From NCBI RefSeq assembly GCF_023008405.1, contig NZ_CP095376.1:5294001-5358000 (forward strand): DNA of 64,000 nucleotides. The letters are read 5' to 3'. The stretch comes from Amycolatopsis sp. FBCC-B4732 (GTDB lineage Bacteria > Actinomycetota > Actinomycetes > Mycobacteriales > Pseudonocardiaceae). Made by a program: the position numbers and the translations under genes. The notes under the pieces are model-generated. The model saw nothing but the letters and a program-made list of their open reading frames with translations, searched no databases and had not been told where the DNA came from. The first letter of the stretch is position 1; each line of letters starts with the position of its first letter. Positions 46,824 to 55,212 of the stretch are shown piece by piece.

Positions 46824-48097
46824 TTGTCCTCCAGGCCGAACGTGGTGAAGGCGGTGCGGTCGGGCAGTGCGTGCACGGTCTCGCCGCACACGGCGTTGAG
46901 GATCACGGCCGCCCGCCAGGCGCCGAGCCCGAGGTCGGGCGCGCCGGGGCCGTGGGTGTGCCGTTCCGCGTTCTGGACGTAGAGCGCGCCCGGCACGTCC
47001 AGGCCGACGCGGTAGCCGGCGTCCACGACCAGGCGGCCCCGGCCGTCGCGGTGGACGGCGTCACCGAGCCCGGCCAGCAGCGGGCCGGTCGGGGCCTCCG
47101 CGTACCCGGTGGCCGCGACGACGGCGCGGGTGCGCAGGGTGCCCACGCGGCCCTGCTGCGCGTGCGTGACGCGGAGTTCGATCCGTCCCTCCACTGTGGA
47201 CGAGGAGACGACTTCCACGCCGGGGGTCAGCACCGCTCCCGGCGGGCCGGCGATGCTGCGGCGGTAGAGCTCGTCGTGGATCGCGGCGATCGTCTCGGCG
47301 TCGATCCCCTTGTACAGCTGCCACTGCGCCGGCAGCAGCCGGTCGCGGACGGATTCGGTGAGGCCGTGGAAGTACGCGGTGTAGTCCGGCGTGAACTGTT
47401 CGAGGCCGAGCTTCGAGTACTCCATCGGCGCGAACGCGGGGGTCCGCGCGAGCCAGCGCAGTCCGTCCACAGTGGATTTCGAGCGCAGCAGGTCGAGGAA
47501 CACCTCGGCCCCCGACTGCCCGGACCCGACGACCGTGACGCTGTCGGCGGCGAGCAGCTTTTCCCGGTGCGGCAGGTAATCCGCGGAGTGCAGCGCGAGG
47601 ACGTCCGGATCGGCGACGAGGCCGCGCAGCGGCTCCGGCACCGAGGGAACCGAGCCGACGCCGAGCACGACGTGGTCCGCGAGCACCGGTTCGGCCCCGG
47701 CGACGGTGAGTTCGAAGGCGTCGCCGTCCCAGCGGATGCCGGTGACCTCGTGCCCGAACCGGCACGACGGCAGCCGGGCCGCGGCCCACCGGCCGTAGTC
47801 GTCGTATTCGGCGCGCGGCGGGTGGAAGCGCTCGGCGAAGTAGAACGGGAGCAGCCGGCCGCGGTCGCGCAGGTAGTTGAGGAAGGAGAACGGGCTGGTC
47901 GGGTCGACCAGCGTGACCAGGTCGGCGAGGAACGGCACCTGCAGCGTCGCGCCCTCGACCAGCAGGCCGGGGTGCCAGCGGAACTCCGGGCGGGCGTCGA
48001 AGAACACCGCGTCCAGGCCGTCGACGCCGTCGGCCAGCGCCGCGAGCGAGAGGTTGAACGGTCCGATCCCGACGCCCGCGAGGTGGTGGCGCCTCAC
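46820..48097 (-). CDS. L-lysine/diamine N6-monooxygenase (DesB/IucD-like)
   Basis: A 425-residue flavin N-hydroxylase that puts the hydroxyl on a terminal amine (cadaverine, putrescine or lysine) to prepare a hydroxamate. FAD loop LAGVGIGPFNLSLAALADGV, NADPH loop VTVVGSGQSGAEVFLDLLRS, substrate region LQVPFLADLVTLVDPTSPFS and the C-terminal GLGAWRAAVILNAVCG are as in the IucD family. GTG at 48097 overlaps the decarboxylase stop. Its product would feed the NIS synthetase downstream. Confidence 0.93.
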   Translation of the reverse strand: MRRHHLAGVGIGPFNLSLAALADGVDGLDAVFFDARPEFRWHPGLLVEGATLQVPFLADLVTLVDPTSPFSFLNYLRDRGRLLPFYFAERFHPPRAEYDDYGRWAAARLPSCRFGHEVTGIRWDGDAFELTVAGAEPVLADHVVLGVGSVPSVPEPLRGLVADPDVLALHSADYLPHREKLLAADSVTVVGSGQSGAEVFLDLLRSKSTVDGLRWLARTPAFAPMEYSKLGLEQFTPDYTAYFHGLTESVRDRLLPAQWQLYKGIDAETIAAIHDELYRRSIAGPPGAVLTPGVEVVSSSTVEGRIELRVTHAQQGRVGTLRTRAVVAATGYAEAPTGPLLAGLGDAVHRDGRGRLVVDAGYRVGLDVPGALYVQNAERHTHGPGAPDLGLGAWRAAVILNAVCGETVHALPDRTAFTTFGLEDK

Positions 48098-49830
48098 GAA
48101 GCGACCGGGCTTTCCCGGCCGGCGACGAGTTCGGCACCCGCGGTCGCGGCGATCCGGTCGAGCAGCGGCCGGTAGTCGGCGGCGGTGGCGTGCGGGTGCA
48201 GCAGCGTGAGCTTGAGCCACAACCGGCCGGCGCCACCGGGCCCGGTCGGCAGCGTGGCGCGGCCGATGACGGCGGTGCCGGCCTCGAGGAGTGCCCGGCG
48301 GACGCGCGCGACGAGTTCGTCCCCGCCGTCGGTGTCCGCGACGACCGGCCGCAGAACCACGGTGGACAGTTCCGGCCGGCCCCAGAGCCGCAGCCCGGGG
48401 TGCCGTTCGACGTTCGCCGCGACCTCGGCGGCGGTGGCGCAGCAGCGCTCGACGAGCGCGCCGAGCCCGTCGGTCCCGAGCGCGCGCACGGTGACCGCCA
48501 TCCGGAAGGCATCCGGCCGCCGCGACGTCCGGATCGACCGGCCGAGCAGGTCCGGCAGCCCGGCTTCGGTGTCGTCGTCGGCGTTGAGGTACTCGGCCCG
48601 CACGGTCAGCGCGGCGAGATCGGCGGCTTCCCGGGCGGCGAACAACCCGGCGGCGACCGGCTGCCAGCCGAACTTGTGCAGGTCGAGGGCCACGGAGTCG
48701 GCGAGTTCGAGCCCGGCGAGCTTGGCCTTGAGGGCTTCACTGCACAGAGCGGTGCCCCCGTAGGCGGCATCGACGTGCAGGCGCGCTCCCGCACGGCGGC
48801 AGATTTCGGCGATTTCGGGGAGCGGGTCGAGGGTGCCGGTGTTGGTGGTCCCGGCGGTGGCGACGACGACGGTGTGCGGCGTGACGACCTCGGCGAGGGC
48901 GGCGGGCAGCATGCGGTCGCCTTCGCAGGGCACGACGATCGGGGCGGGCAGGCCGAGCAGCCAGGCGGCGCGGGCGACGCTGTGGTGGGCGTTGGCGCCG
49001 CAGATGGCTTGGACGATGCCGGTTTCGCGGGCGAGGAGCAGGCCGAGGAGGTTGGATTCGGTGCCGCCGGTGGTGACGACGGCGTCGGGGTTTTCCTGGT
49101 CGGGGTAACACAATCGGGCGATCCCGGCGGTGAATTCGCGCTCGAGTTCGCTGGCGACGGGAGCCTGGTCCCAGGAGTCCATGGAGGGGTTGAGCGCACT
49201 GGCGACGACATCGGCGGCAACGGAGACGGCGAGCGGCGGGCAGTGGAGGTGAGCGGCACAGGCGGGATCGGCGGGGTCCGCGGACCCGGCGGCGAGGAGC
49301 CGGCTGAGCTCTTCGAGGGCGGCTTCGGCTCCGACGCCGCGGCGAGGGAGGGTGCCGGTGGCGGGGGCGGGCTCGAGGGTGGTTCGCGGTGCGCCGGCGA
49401 GTTCGAGGGCGGTGGCTGCGGCCTGGTCGCGAGCCGCCGCTGGGCCGCCCAGCTCCGCTGAGCCAGGGCCGGCCGCCGATCCCCGGGCCGCTGCGGGGCC
49501 TCCCAGCAACCCCGCCGAGCCATCCCCGACCGCCGGTCCCCGAGCCGCTGCGGGGTCGCCGAGCAACCCCGCCGAGCCATCCCCGACCGCCGATCCGCGG
49601 GCCGCTGCCGGGTCGTCGAGCGGTTCCGCGCCACCGGGGGCGGCCGCCGCGGGGGTTCCGGGCTCGCCGTGCTCGGCCATCAGGGCTGCGGCCACCGCTG
49701 CCGGGCCGCCGGCCGGGATGGGGCCGCCGCGTTCCGCTGCGCCCGCTGCCATGCCGCGTAGTGCTGCCGGGATCAGCTCGGCGAGCCGGTCCGCGCCGTC
49801 GTGGCCACCGGCCAGCACGTCTGCTCGCAT
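48094..49830 (-). CDS. PLP-dependent group II decarboxylase (DesA/Ddc-like), with repetitive insertion
   Basis: A 578-residue decarboxylase making the diamine precursor. PLP motifs: [58 protein letters not shown] and the Schiff-base Lys in [19 protein letters not shown]. Lysine (giving cadaverine) or 2,4-diaminobutyrate are plausible substrates. Residues 73-135 are an Ala/Gly-rich insertion of about three 19-residue repeats, [19 protein letters not shown], which the family normally lacks and which lengthens it by about 80-100 residues. ATG at 49830 follows GGAAGGGCGGG. It is the first gene of the operon, just below an iron box. Confidence 0.9.
   Translation of the reverse strand: MRADVLAGGHDGADRLAELIPAALRGMAAGAAERGGPIPAGGPAAVAAALMAEHGEPGTPAAAAPGGAEPLDDPAAARGSAVGDGSAGLLGDPAAARGPAVGDGSAGLLGGPAAARGSAAGPGSAELGGPAAARDQAAATALELAGAPRTTLEPAPATGTLPRRGVGAEAALEELSRLLAAGSADPADPACAAHLHCPPLAVSVAADVVASALNPSMDSWDQAPVASELEREFTAGIARLCYPDQENPDAVVTTGGTESNLLGLLLARETGIVQAICGANAHHSVARAAWLLGLPAPIVVPCEGDRMLPAALAEVVTPHTVVVATAGTTNTGTLDPLPEIAEICRRAGARLHVDAAYGGTALCSEALKAKLAGLELADSVALDLHKFGWQPVAAGLFAAREAADLAALTVRAEYLNADDDTEAGLPDLLGRSIRTSRRPDAFRMAVTVRALGTDGLGALVERCCATAAEVAANVERHPGLRLWGRPELSTVVLRPVVADTDGGDELVARVRRALLEAGTAVIGRATLPTGPGGAGRLWLKLTLLHPHATAADYRPLLDRIAATAGAELVAGRESPVAS
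49447..49614. repeat. In-frame tandem repeat inside the decarboxylase gene
   Basis: Two 57-base copies (49558-49614 and 49501-49557) and one 54-base copy (49447-49500) encode D/[19 protein letters not shown]. Lengths are multiples of three, so the frame is kept. It looks like a recent in-frame expansion in an N-terminal linker. Confidence 0.85.
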
Positions 49831-49844
49831 GTACCCGCCCTTCC

Positions 49845-49863
49845 TTAGGGTTGCCTTGCCTAC
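49845..49863 (-). promoter_or_regulatory. Iron box (IdeR/DmdR-type operator)
   Basis: TTAGGGTTGCCTTGCCTAC matches the 19-base IdeR/DmdR consensus TTAGGTTAGGCTAACCTAA at 13 positions, including both outer arms. It ends 15 bases before the decarboxylase ATG, overlapping where the promoter must be. Repression of the siderophore operon by an iron-loaded DtxR-family protein is expected. Confidence 0.8.
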
Positions 49864-49982
49864 GCTGAGCAACAGTACGGCGACCGACGGCTGCCTGTCA
49901 CCCGGCCCCGTCCAGCATGCTCGACCGGGTGGCGGGGACGCGTCGGCCATCGGGAGTAGGTTCGGCCGCGGAGGTGATCACC

Positions 49983-50381
49983 GTGCCCGCGACCCGGTGG
50001 GACGTCCTGCTCGCCATCGGCGCCGGCGGCGCGCTGGGCAGCATCGCCCGCTACGGGCTGTCCGTCGCCATCCCGCACGCCCGCGGCGAGTTCGCCGTCG
50101 CGACGCTGCTCACCAACGCGCTCGGCTGCCTGCTCATCGGCGTCCTGATGGCCTTCCTCACGACCACCGCGCGCCCCCACCACCTGCTCCGCCCGTTCCT
50201 CGGCGTCGGCATCCTGGGTGGCTTCACGACGTTCTCCACGTTCGTGACCGACACCCTCGACGCGGCCACGACCGGGCGGATACTGGCTTCGCTGCTGTAC
50301 GCGGCGGCGTCGCTGGTGCTGTGCCTGGCGGCGGTGGCCGCCGGACTGACGGCGACCCGCGCGATCCGGAAGGGACGCTGA
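49983..50381 (+). CDS. crcB: Fluoride exporter subunit CrcB/Fluc
   Basis: A 132-residue membrane protein with four helices forming half of a fluoride channel. [40 protein letters not shown] and [20 protein letters not shown] carry the Arg, Asn and Phe-box residues of Fluc channels. GGAGGTGATC lies just before the GTG at 49983. It is coupled to the DUF190 gene by a TGATG overlap, and a second crcB follows, as expected for a heterodimeric exporter. I do not see a fluoride riboswitch upstream. Confidence 0.93.
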   Translation: MPATRWDVLLAIGAGGALGSIARYGLSVAIPHARGEFAVATLLTNALGCLLIGVLMAFLTTTARPHHLLRPFLGVGILGGFTTFSTFVTDTLDAATTGRILASLLYAAASLVLCLAAVAAGLTATRAIRKGR

Positions 50382-50713
50382 TGGAAGGACCGGCCACCCG
50401 CCTCACGATCTACCTCGGCGAAGCCGACCACTGGCACCACAAGCCGCTATACCACGAGATCGTCCGCCGAGCCCGCGCCGCCGGTCTCGCGGGCGCTTCG
50501 GTGCTTCGCGGCGTCGAGGGCTACGGCGCTTCGTCGCTGATCCACACGACGCGGATCCTGTCGCTGTCGGAGGACCTGCCGGTGGTCATCGTGATCATCG
50601 ACGCCGAGGAGAAGCTCCGCGCGTTCCTGCCGCAGCTGGACGAGCTCGTCGGCGAGGGACTGGTGACCCTCGACCGGGTCGAGGTGGTCCGCCACGCGGG
50701 GCGGACGGAGTGA
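50381..50713 (+). CDS. DUF190 protein between two crcB genes
   Basis: A 110-residue soluble protein with the DUF190 pattern: [60 protein letters not shown] and [20 protein letters not shown]. It resembles a small PII/ACT-like signalling fold. Genes of this family often sit with crcB, suggesting a regulatory or accessory part in fluoride export. Starts ATG at 50381, overlapping the crcB stop; its stop overlaps the second crcB start. Confidence 0.88.
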   Translation: MEGPATRLTIYLGEADHWHHKPLYHEIVRRARAAGLAGASVLRGVEGYGASSLIHTTRILSLSEDLPVVIVIIDAEEKLRAFLPQLDELVGEGLVTLDRVEVVRHAGRTE

Positions 50714-51084
50714 CGCTGCTCCTGGTGGCCCTCGGCGGCGCGGCCGGCTCGATCCTGCGCTACCTGACCGACCGCCGGGTGCAGGCGTGGCGGGACTCGC
50801 CCTTCCCGTTCGGCACCCTGACGGTGAACATCGCCGGCTCGTTCATCCTGGGCTTCCTCAGCGGCTGGCTCCTGCACGGCGCGGAGCCGTCGTCGATCCG
50901 CGCCCTGGTCGCGGTCGGCTTCTGCGGCGGCCTGACGACATTCTCGACGTTCGGCTACGAGACGGTCCGGCTGTTCCTGGAGAAGACCCGGCTGTACGCG
51001 GTGCTCAACGTGGCGGTGACGGTGGTCGCGGGCCTGGCCGCCGGAGCCGCCGGGCTGCTGCTGGCCACCGCGGTGTGGTCGTGA
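50710..51084 (+). CDS. crcB: Second fluoride exporter subunit CrcB/Fluc
   Basis: A 124-residue four-helix Fluc subunit: [60 protein letters not shown]. It differs clearly from the first copy, so the two probably form the two unlike halves of one dual-topology exporter. GTG at 50710 overlaps the DUF190 stop. Its own TGA lies inside the hairpin repeat at 51080. Confidence 0.92.
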   Translation: MTLLLVALGGAAGSILRYLTDRRVQAWRDSPFPFGTLTVNIAGSFILGFLSGWLLHGAEPSSIRALVAVGFCGGLTTFSTFGYETVRLFLEKTRLYAVLNVAVTVVAGLAAGAAGLLLATAVWS

Positions 51085-51121
51085 GTGGGAAACCGGGTTC
51101 CAACCCTGTTTCCCACTCACG
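51080..51121. repeat. 42-bp hairpin repeat, copy B (terminator-like)
   Basis: CGTGAGTGGGAAAC (51080-51093) and GTTTCCCACTCACG (51108-51121) are perfect 14-base arms; the centre GGGTTCCAACCC folds further. It overlaps the crcB stop and ends six bases before the stop of the convergent oxidoreductase gene, so it can terminate both. It matches 13074-13115 almost base for base. Confidence 0.8.
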
Positions 51122-51126
51122 ACTGG

Positions 51127-52077
51127 TCAGCGCGGCGCCAGGCCCCGCACCTGCTCGAACGGGTCACCGCCGGTCGGCAGGAGCGCGATGATCGGGGTCG
51201 TCAGCCCGTTGTCCACATAGGACTTGACCTGCTCCCGGCACGACTCCACGCTCCCGTGGATCACCAGCTCGTCCACCACCGAATCCGGGATCACCCGGTT
51301 CGCCTTCTGCCGGTCGCCGGCCGCCCACGCTTCGTGCATCGGGGCCAGTGCCTCGCCGCGGCCGAGCCAGTCGTGGAAGGCCGCGTAGACCGGGACCGTC
51401 AGGTAGCTCGAGATCAGCATGCGGCCCAGGCCGCGCGCGGCTTCCGCGTCCTCCGTCGGGCAGACGAAGATGCGGGCCGCCAGCTCCGCGTCCGGCCCGA
51501 TGACCGAGCGCACGCGAGGCACGTCCGACGCCGCCAGCCAGTTGGTGATCGCGCCATCCGCCTCGCGCGCGGCCAGGCGGAGCATGCCGGGGCGCAGGGC
51601 CGCCAGCATGATCGACGGTGGCGGGTCGGCCGGGCGCTCCAGCCGGAACTTCGAGACGGCGAACGTGTCGTACTTTTCGCTCACCTTCTCCCCCGCCAGC
51701 GCCGAACGCAGGAAGCGCAACGTGTCCCGCGAGCGCGCGAACGGCTCCTCGAACGGGGCGGCGTTCCAGTTCGAGACGATCACCGGGGACGACGCGCCGA
51801 TGCCGAGGACGAACCGGCCGGGCGCCAGCTCCGCGACCGTCGCCGCCTGCATCGCCAGCAGGCCGGGGCCGCGGGTGTACACCGGCACGATCGCCGTGCC
51901 CAGGCGCAGCTGGGGCGCCCACTGCGAGGCCAGCACGAGCGGCGTGAAGGCGTCCGTGCCCGCCGTCTCCGCCGTCCACGCGTCGGTGTAACCCAGGTCC
52001 GGCAGCTGCTCGACCAGCTCGCGGTGCGCGGCGAGCGGCACCCCGGTCAGCGGAATCGTGAGGCCCCAGCGGCTCAT
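51127..52077 (-). CDS. LLM-class, probably F420-dependent oxidoreductase
   Basis: A 316-residue TIM-barrel protein of the luciferase-like family: LTIPLTGVPLAAHRELVEQL, GYTDAWTAETAGTDAFTPLV, LRLGTAIVPVYTRGPGLLAM, AELAPGRFVLGIGASSPVIV and WNAAPFEEPFARSRDTLRFL. In actinobacteria, enzymes with this N-terminus usually use coenzyme F420; FMN cannot be ruled out. ATG at 52077 overlaps the stop of the S9 peptidase gene, so the two are co-transcribed. The substrate is unknown. Confidence 0.88.
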   Translation of the reverse strand: MSRWGLTIPLTGVPLAAHRELVEQLPDLGYTDAWTAETAGTDAFTPLVLASQWAPQLRLGTAIVPVYTRGPGLLAMQAATVAELAPGRFVLGIGASSPVIVSNWNAAPFEEPFARSRDTLRFLRSALAGEKVSEKYDTFAVSKFRLERPADPPPSIMLAALRPGMLRLAAREADGAITNWLAASDVPRVRSVIGPDAELAARIFVCPTEDAEAARGLGRMLISSYLTVPVYAAFHDWLGRGEALAPMHEAWAAGDRQKANRVIPDSVVDELVIHGSVESCREQVKSYVDNGLTTPIIALLPTGGDPFEQVRGLAPR

Positions 52078-54179
52078 GCGTTCTCCTTGTCGACGGCGAC
52101 GGCGGAAAGCTCGCGCAGCAGCCAGTCCACCTGCGTGCGCATCAGGTTCTCCGCGACCTCTTCGGCCTGCGGCGTCATGTGGGTCGCGCCCGCCAGCGGC
52201 AGGAAGACGTGCGGGCGCCCCTTCGCCAGCAACGCCGACGACAGCCGCAGCGCGTGGGCGACGAACACGTTGTCGTCGGCCAGCCCGTGCACGATGAGCA
52301 GCGCGCGGCTCAGCTCGGCGGCGCTCTCGATCAGCGAGTTGTGTGCGTAGCTCTCCGGATCGTCCTGCGGTGTCCCGAGGTACCGCTCGGTGTAGTGCGT
52401 GTCGTACAGCGACCAGTCGGTGACCGGCGCGCCCGCGACCGCCGCGTGGAACACGTCCGGGCGCCGCAGCACCGCCAGCGCCGACAGGTACCCGCCGTAG
52501 GACCAGCCGCGGATGGCCACGCGCTCGAGGTCCAGCTCCGGGAACCGCGCGGCCGCCGCCTGCACGGCGTCCACCTGGTCGGCCAGGGTGACGTCGGCGA
52601 GGCGCCCGTGGATCTCGCGCTCCCACACCGCGCCGCGCCCGGGCGTGCCGCGGCCGTCCGCGACGAGCACCGCGAAGCCCTGGTCGGCCAGCCACTGCGA
52701 GGTCAGGAACGCGTTGCGGCTCTGCAGGACGCGCTGGGCGTGCGGGCCGCCGTACGGGTCGAGCAGCACCGGCAACTTGCCTTCGCTCGGCTCGTAGCCG
52801 CGCGGCAGCAGCAGCGCCGCACGCAGGCCGCGCTCGCCCAGCGTCAGCCAGGTCAGGTTCGGCACGATCTCCGGGTCCACAGTGGACACAGAGATCGACG
52901 CCACCGGCGAGCCGTCGCGCAGCACCGAAACGCGCGGCCCGCTGTACTCCAGGCTCCACGACGAAAGCACGGTGACCGCGGCGTTCCCGGCCCCGTGGTG
53001 CACGCCGTCCACAGTGGACAGGCGACGCACCGACGAACCTTCCGTCCGGAAGACGTGGATCTGCGTCGGGTCGTCCTCGGAGGCGCTGAAGAGAATCTCC
53101 TCGCCGACGTCGAGCACCGCCCGCAGCTGCAGCCCGGCCGGGGTGACGGCCTCGCCGCCGACGAACAGCCGGTGGTCGCCGTCGACCATGCCCTCGGTGA
53201 CCAGGCGCCCGTCGGGCGTCCACGCCGGGACGCCGCCGACGATGTCGATCCAGTGCTGGTCGGTCGCGGTGTGCACGACCGACGTCGAGCCGTCGGCGAC
53301 GTCGAGGGCGAGCACGTCCATCCGCTTCTGGTCGCGCGGCTGGACGGCCAGCAGCGGCGCGCCGCCGGCCGACCAGTGCACCGAGGCCAGGTACTCCCAC
53401 TCCCCCGGCTCGACGTCGACACGGGAGCCGTCCAGGCCGAGCACCGCCAGCGAAACGAGCGCGTTCGTGGTGCCCGCCGCCGGGTAGGCGACGACGGTGG
53501 CGGGGTTCTGCGGGTTGGCCGGGTCGGCGATGGTCCAGCGCGGCACCGGGCCGCGGTCCGAACGCTCGGCCAGGACACTGCGGCCGTCCGGGGCCCACCA
53601 GTAGCCGCGGGTGCGGTCCATCTCCTCGGCCGCGATGAACTCCGCGAGGCCCCAGGTGATGTCCTCGCCGTCCTCCTCGACGAGCACGCGGTCGTCGCCG
53701 GTGGCCAGCTCCAGCACGTGCAGCCGCCGGTCCTGGACGTAGGCGACGTGCGTGCCGGCCGGGCTGGGCCGCGGGTCGATGACCGAACCGTCGACCCGCA
53801 GCGTCACCTCGCCGGACGCGAGGTCCAGCGTGTAGAGCTTGCCCGAGAGCGAGAACACCGCGACCGTGAAGCCCGCGTCGACGCCGTAGTGCACGACGCC
53901 GCCGCCGGTCTCGCGGGCCCGCTCCCGACGCGCGCGCTCCTCAGCGGGCAACTCCTCTTCGCCGGGCAGCAGCTCGGCGGCGTCGACCAGCTTGGTCTCG
54001 GCGCCGGTGGCCAGGTCGGCCGACCAGAGGCTGTGCCGGGGGTCGGTGCCCGACTCCGCGCGCAGGAACAGCACGCGGGAGCCGTCCGGGGCGACCCGGA
54101 ACTCCTTCGGCGCGCCGAGGGTGAAGCGCTGGGTACGGGCCTGTTTGCGGAGGAACGGGAGGTCGTCGACATCGGTCAC
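52074..54179 (-). CDS. S9 family prolyl oligopeptidase (dipeptidyl-peptidase IV-like)
   Basis: A 701-residue serine peptidase with an N-terminal beta-propeller and a C-terminal alpha/beta-hydrolase domain. The nucleophile is in IRGWSYGGYLSALAVLRRP, the Asp in LIVHGLADDNVFVAHALRL, the His in LAGATHMTPQ. The propeller has GLAEFIAAEEMDRTRGYWWA, whose double Glu is the DPP-IV element that grips the substrate amino end; removal of N-terminal X-Pro dipeptides is therefore likely. There is no signal peptide. Two STVD codons (52875-52887, 53007-53019) carry the near-palindrome. Confidence 0.93.
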   Translation of the reverse strand: MTDVDDLPFLRKQARTQRFTLGAPKEFRVAPDGSRVLFLRAESGTDPRHSLWSADLATGAETKLVDAAELLPGEEELPAEERARRERARETGGGVVHYGVDAGFTVAVFSLSGKLYTLDLASGEVTLRVDGSVIDPRPSPAGTHVAYVQDRRLHVLELATGDDRVLVEEDGEDITWGLAEFIAAEEMDRTRGYWWAPDGRSVLAERSDRGPVPRWTIADPANPQNPATVVAYPAAGTTNALVSLAVLGLDGSRVDVEPGEWEYLASVHWSAGGAPLLAVQPRDQKRMDVLALDVADGSTSVVHTATDQHWIDIVGGVPAWTPDGRLVTEGMVDGDHRLFVGGEAVTPAGLQLRAVLDVGEEILFSASEDDPTQIHVFRTEGSSVRRLSTVDGVHHGAGNAAVTVLSSWSLEYSGPRVSVLRDGSPVASISVSTVDPEIVPNLTWLTLGERGLRAALLLPRGYEPSEGKLPVLLDPYGGPHAQRVLQSRNAFLTSQWLADQGFAVLVADGRGTPGRGAVWEREIHGRLADVTLADQVDAVQAAAARFPELDLERVAIRGWSYGGYLSALAVLRRPDVFHAAVAGAPVTDWSLYDTHYTERYLGTPQDDPESYAHNSLIESAAELSRALLIVHGLADDNVFVAHALRLSSALLAKGRPHVFLPLAGATHMTPQAEEVAENLMRTQVDWLLRELSAVAVDKENA

Positions 54180-54199
54180 GTCCGCACTCTTTCAGACGA

Positions 54200-55051
54200 T
54201 CACTCCGGTACGCCAACGCCCTTCAGCTTGGCCAGCTCTTCCGCGACGTCGAAGCCCGGCTCCGGGTACACCGGCTTCAGCTCGCCGAGGGTCTCGATGA
54301 GCAGCTCGGCGACCGCCCAGTTCCGGTACCACTTGTGGTCGGCGGGCACGACGTACCAGGGCGCGTGGCCGGTCGACGTCTTCTTGAAGATGTCGGCGTA
54401 GGCCTGCTGGTAGGCCGGCCAGTGCGAGCGGGCTTCGAGGTCGCCCGGGTTGTACTTCCAGTGCTTCTCGGGCGTCTCCAGCCGGGCCTTCAGCCGCTTG
54501 AGCTGCTCCTGCGGCGAAATGTGCAGGAACACCTTGACGACGGTGGTGCCCGCGTCCGCCAGCTCCTTCTCGAACTCGTTGATCTCGGCGTAGCGGCGGC
54601 GGCGCTCGGCCGAGGTCAGCAGCCCGGTCACGCGCGGGACCAGGATGTCCTCGTAGTGCGAGCGGTCGAACACGCCGATCTGGCCCGCCACCGGCAGCTG
54701 CTTGCGGATGCGCCACAGGTAGTGGTGGCGCCGCTCGGCGGGCGTCGGGGCCTTGAACCCGGCGTAGCGGACGCCCATCGGGTTGACCAGGCCGAGCACG
54801 TGCGACACCGTGCCGCCTTTGCCGGAGGTGTCCATGCCCTGCAGCACGAGCAGGACGCTGCGGGTGCCGCCGCCGACCCCCTCGGCGTAGAGGGCCTCCT
54901 GCAGCGACGACAGCCGTTCGCCGGCGCTGTCGAGCTTGGCCAGTGCCTTGGGCTTCTTGCCGGGACCGACCGGGGCCGACCCGGGGTCCGGCAGCTCCGC
55001 GCCCACGCGCAGCGCGTCCCGGACCCGGCTACCTGCGTCGTTCTTCGCCAT
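54200..55051 (-). CDS. ppk2: Polyphosphate kinase 2 family protein (PPK2)
   Basis: A 283-residue nucleotide-phosphorylating enzyme that uses polyphosphate as donor. Walker A is LLVLQGMDTSGKGGTVSHVL; Walker B and lid regions are IGVFDRSHYEDILVPRV and WKYNPGDLEARSHWPAYQQA. APWYVVPADHKWYRNWAVAE is the class signature. It is a single-domain class I or III member; whether it acts on ADP or AMP is not determined. ATG at 55051 is the likely start. Monocistronic. Confidence 0.92.
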   Translation of the reverse strand: MAKNDAGSRVRDALRVGAELPDPGSAPVGPGKKPKALAKLDSAGERLSSLQEALYAEGVGGGTRSVLLVLQGMDTSGKGGTVSHVLGLVNPMGVRYAGFKAPTPAERRHHYLWRIRKQLPVAGQIGVFDRSHYEDILVPRVTGLLTSAERRRRYAEINEFEKELADAGTTVVKVFLHISPQEQLKRLKARLETPEKHWKYNPGDLEARSHWPAYQQAYADIFKKTSTGHAPWYVVPADHKWYRNWAVAELLIETLGELKPVYPEPGFDVAEELAKLKGVGVPE

Positions 55052-55212
55052 CCCGCGAAAGTACCTGCTCAGGCCGCGGCTTTCCTGGTGAAGGGTCCCG
55101 GCCCGCTTCCCGCAGCGTTTCGGGGGTCGACGCCCGGAAGTGCGCAACGAACAACGGGTGAAAGCAACGATTCCCGGCTGAATTCTGCGTGTCCTGCCTT
55201 TAACCTGAACGT

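Noticed and set aside
49864..49982. Fluoride riboswitch upstream of crcB
   Set aside because: I looked for the conserved GGNGATGGNG and pseudoknot elements and did not see them in this short leader.
51209..51217. DnaA box TTGTCCACA, possible origin element
   Set aside because: A single 9-mer inside a coding gene with no cluster of boxes and no dnaA or dnaN nearby; chance is likely.
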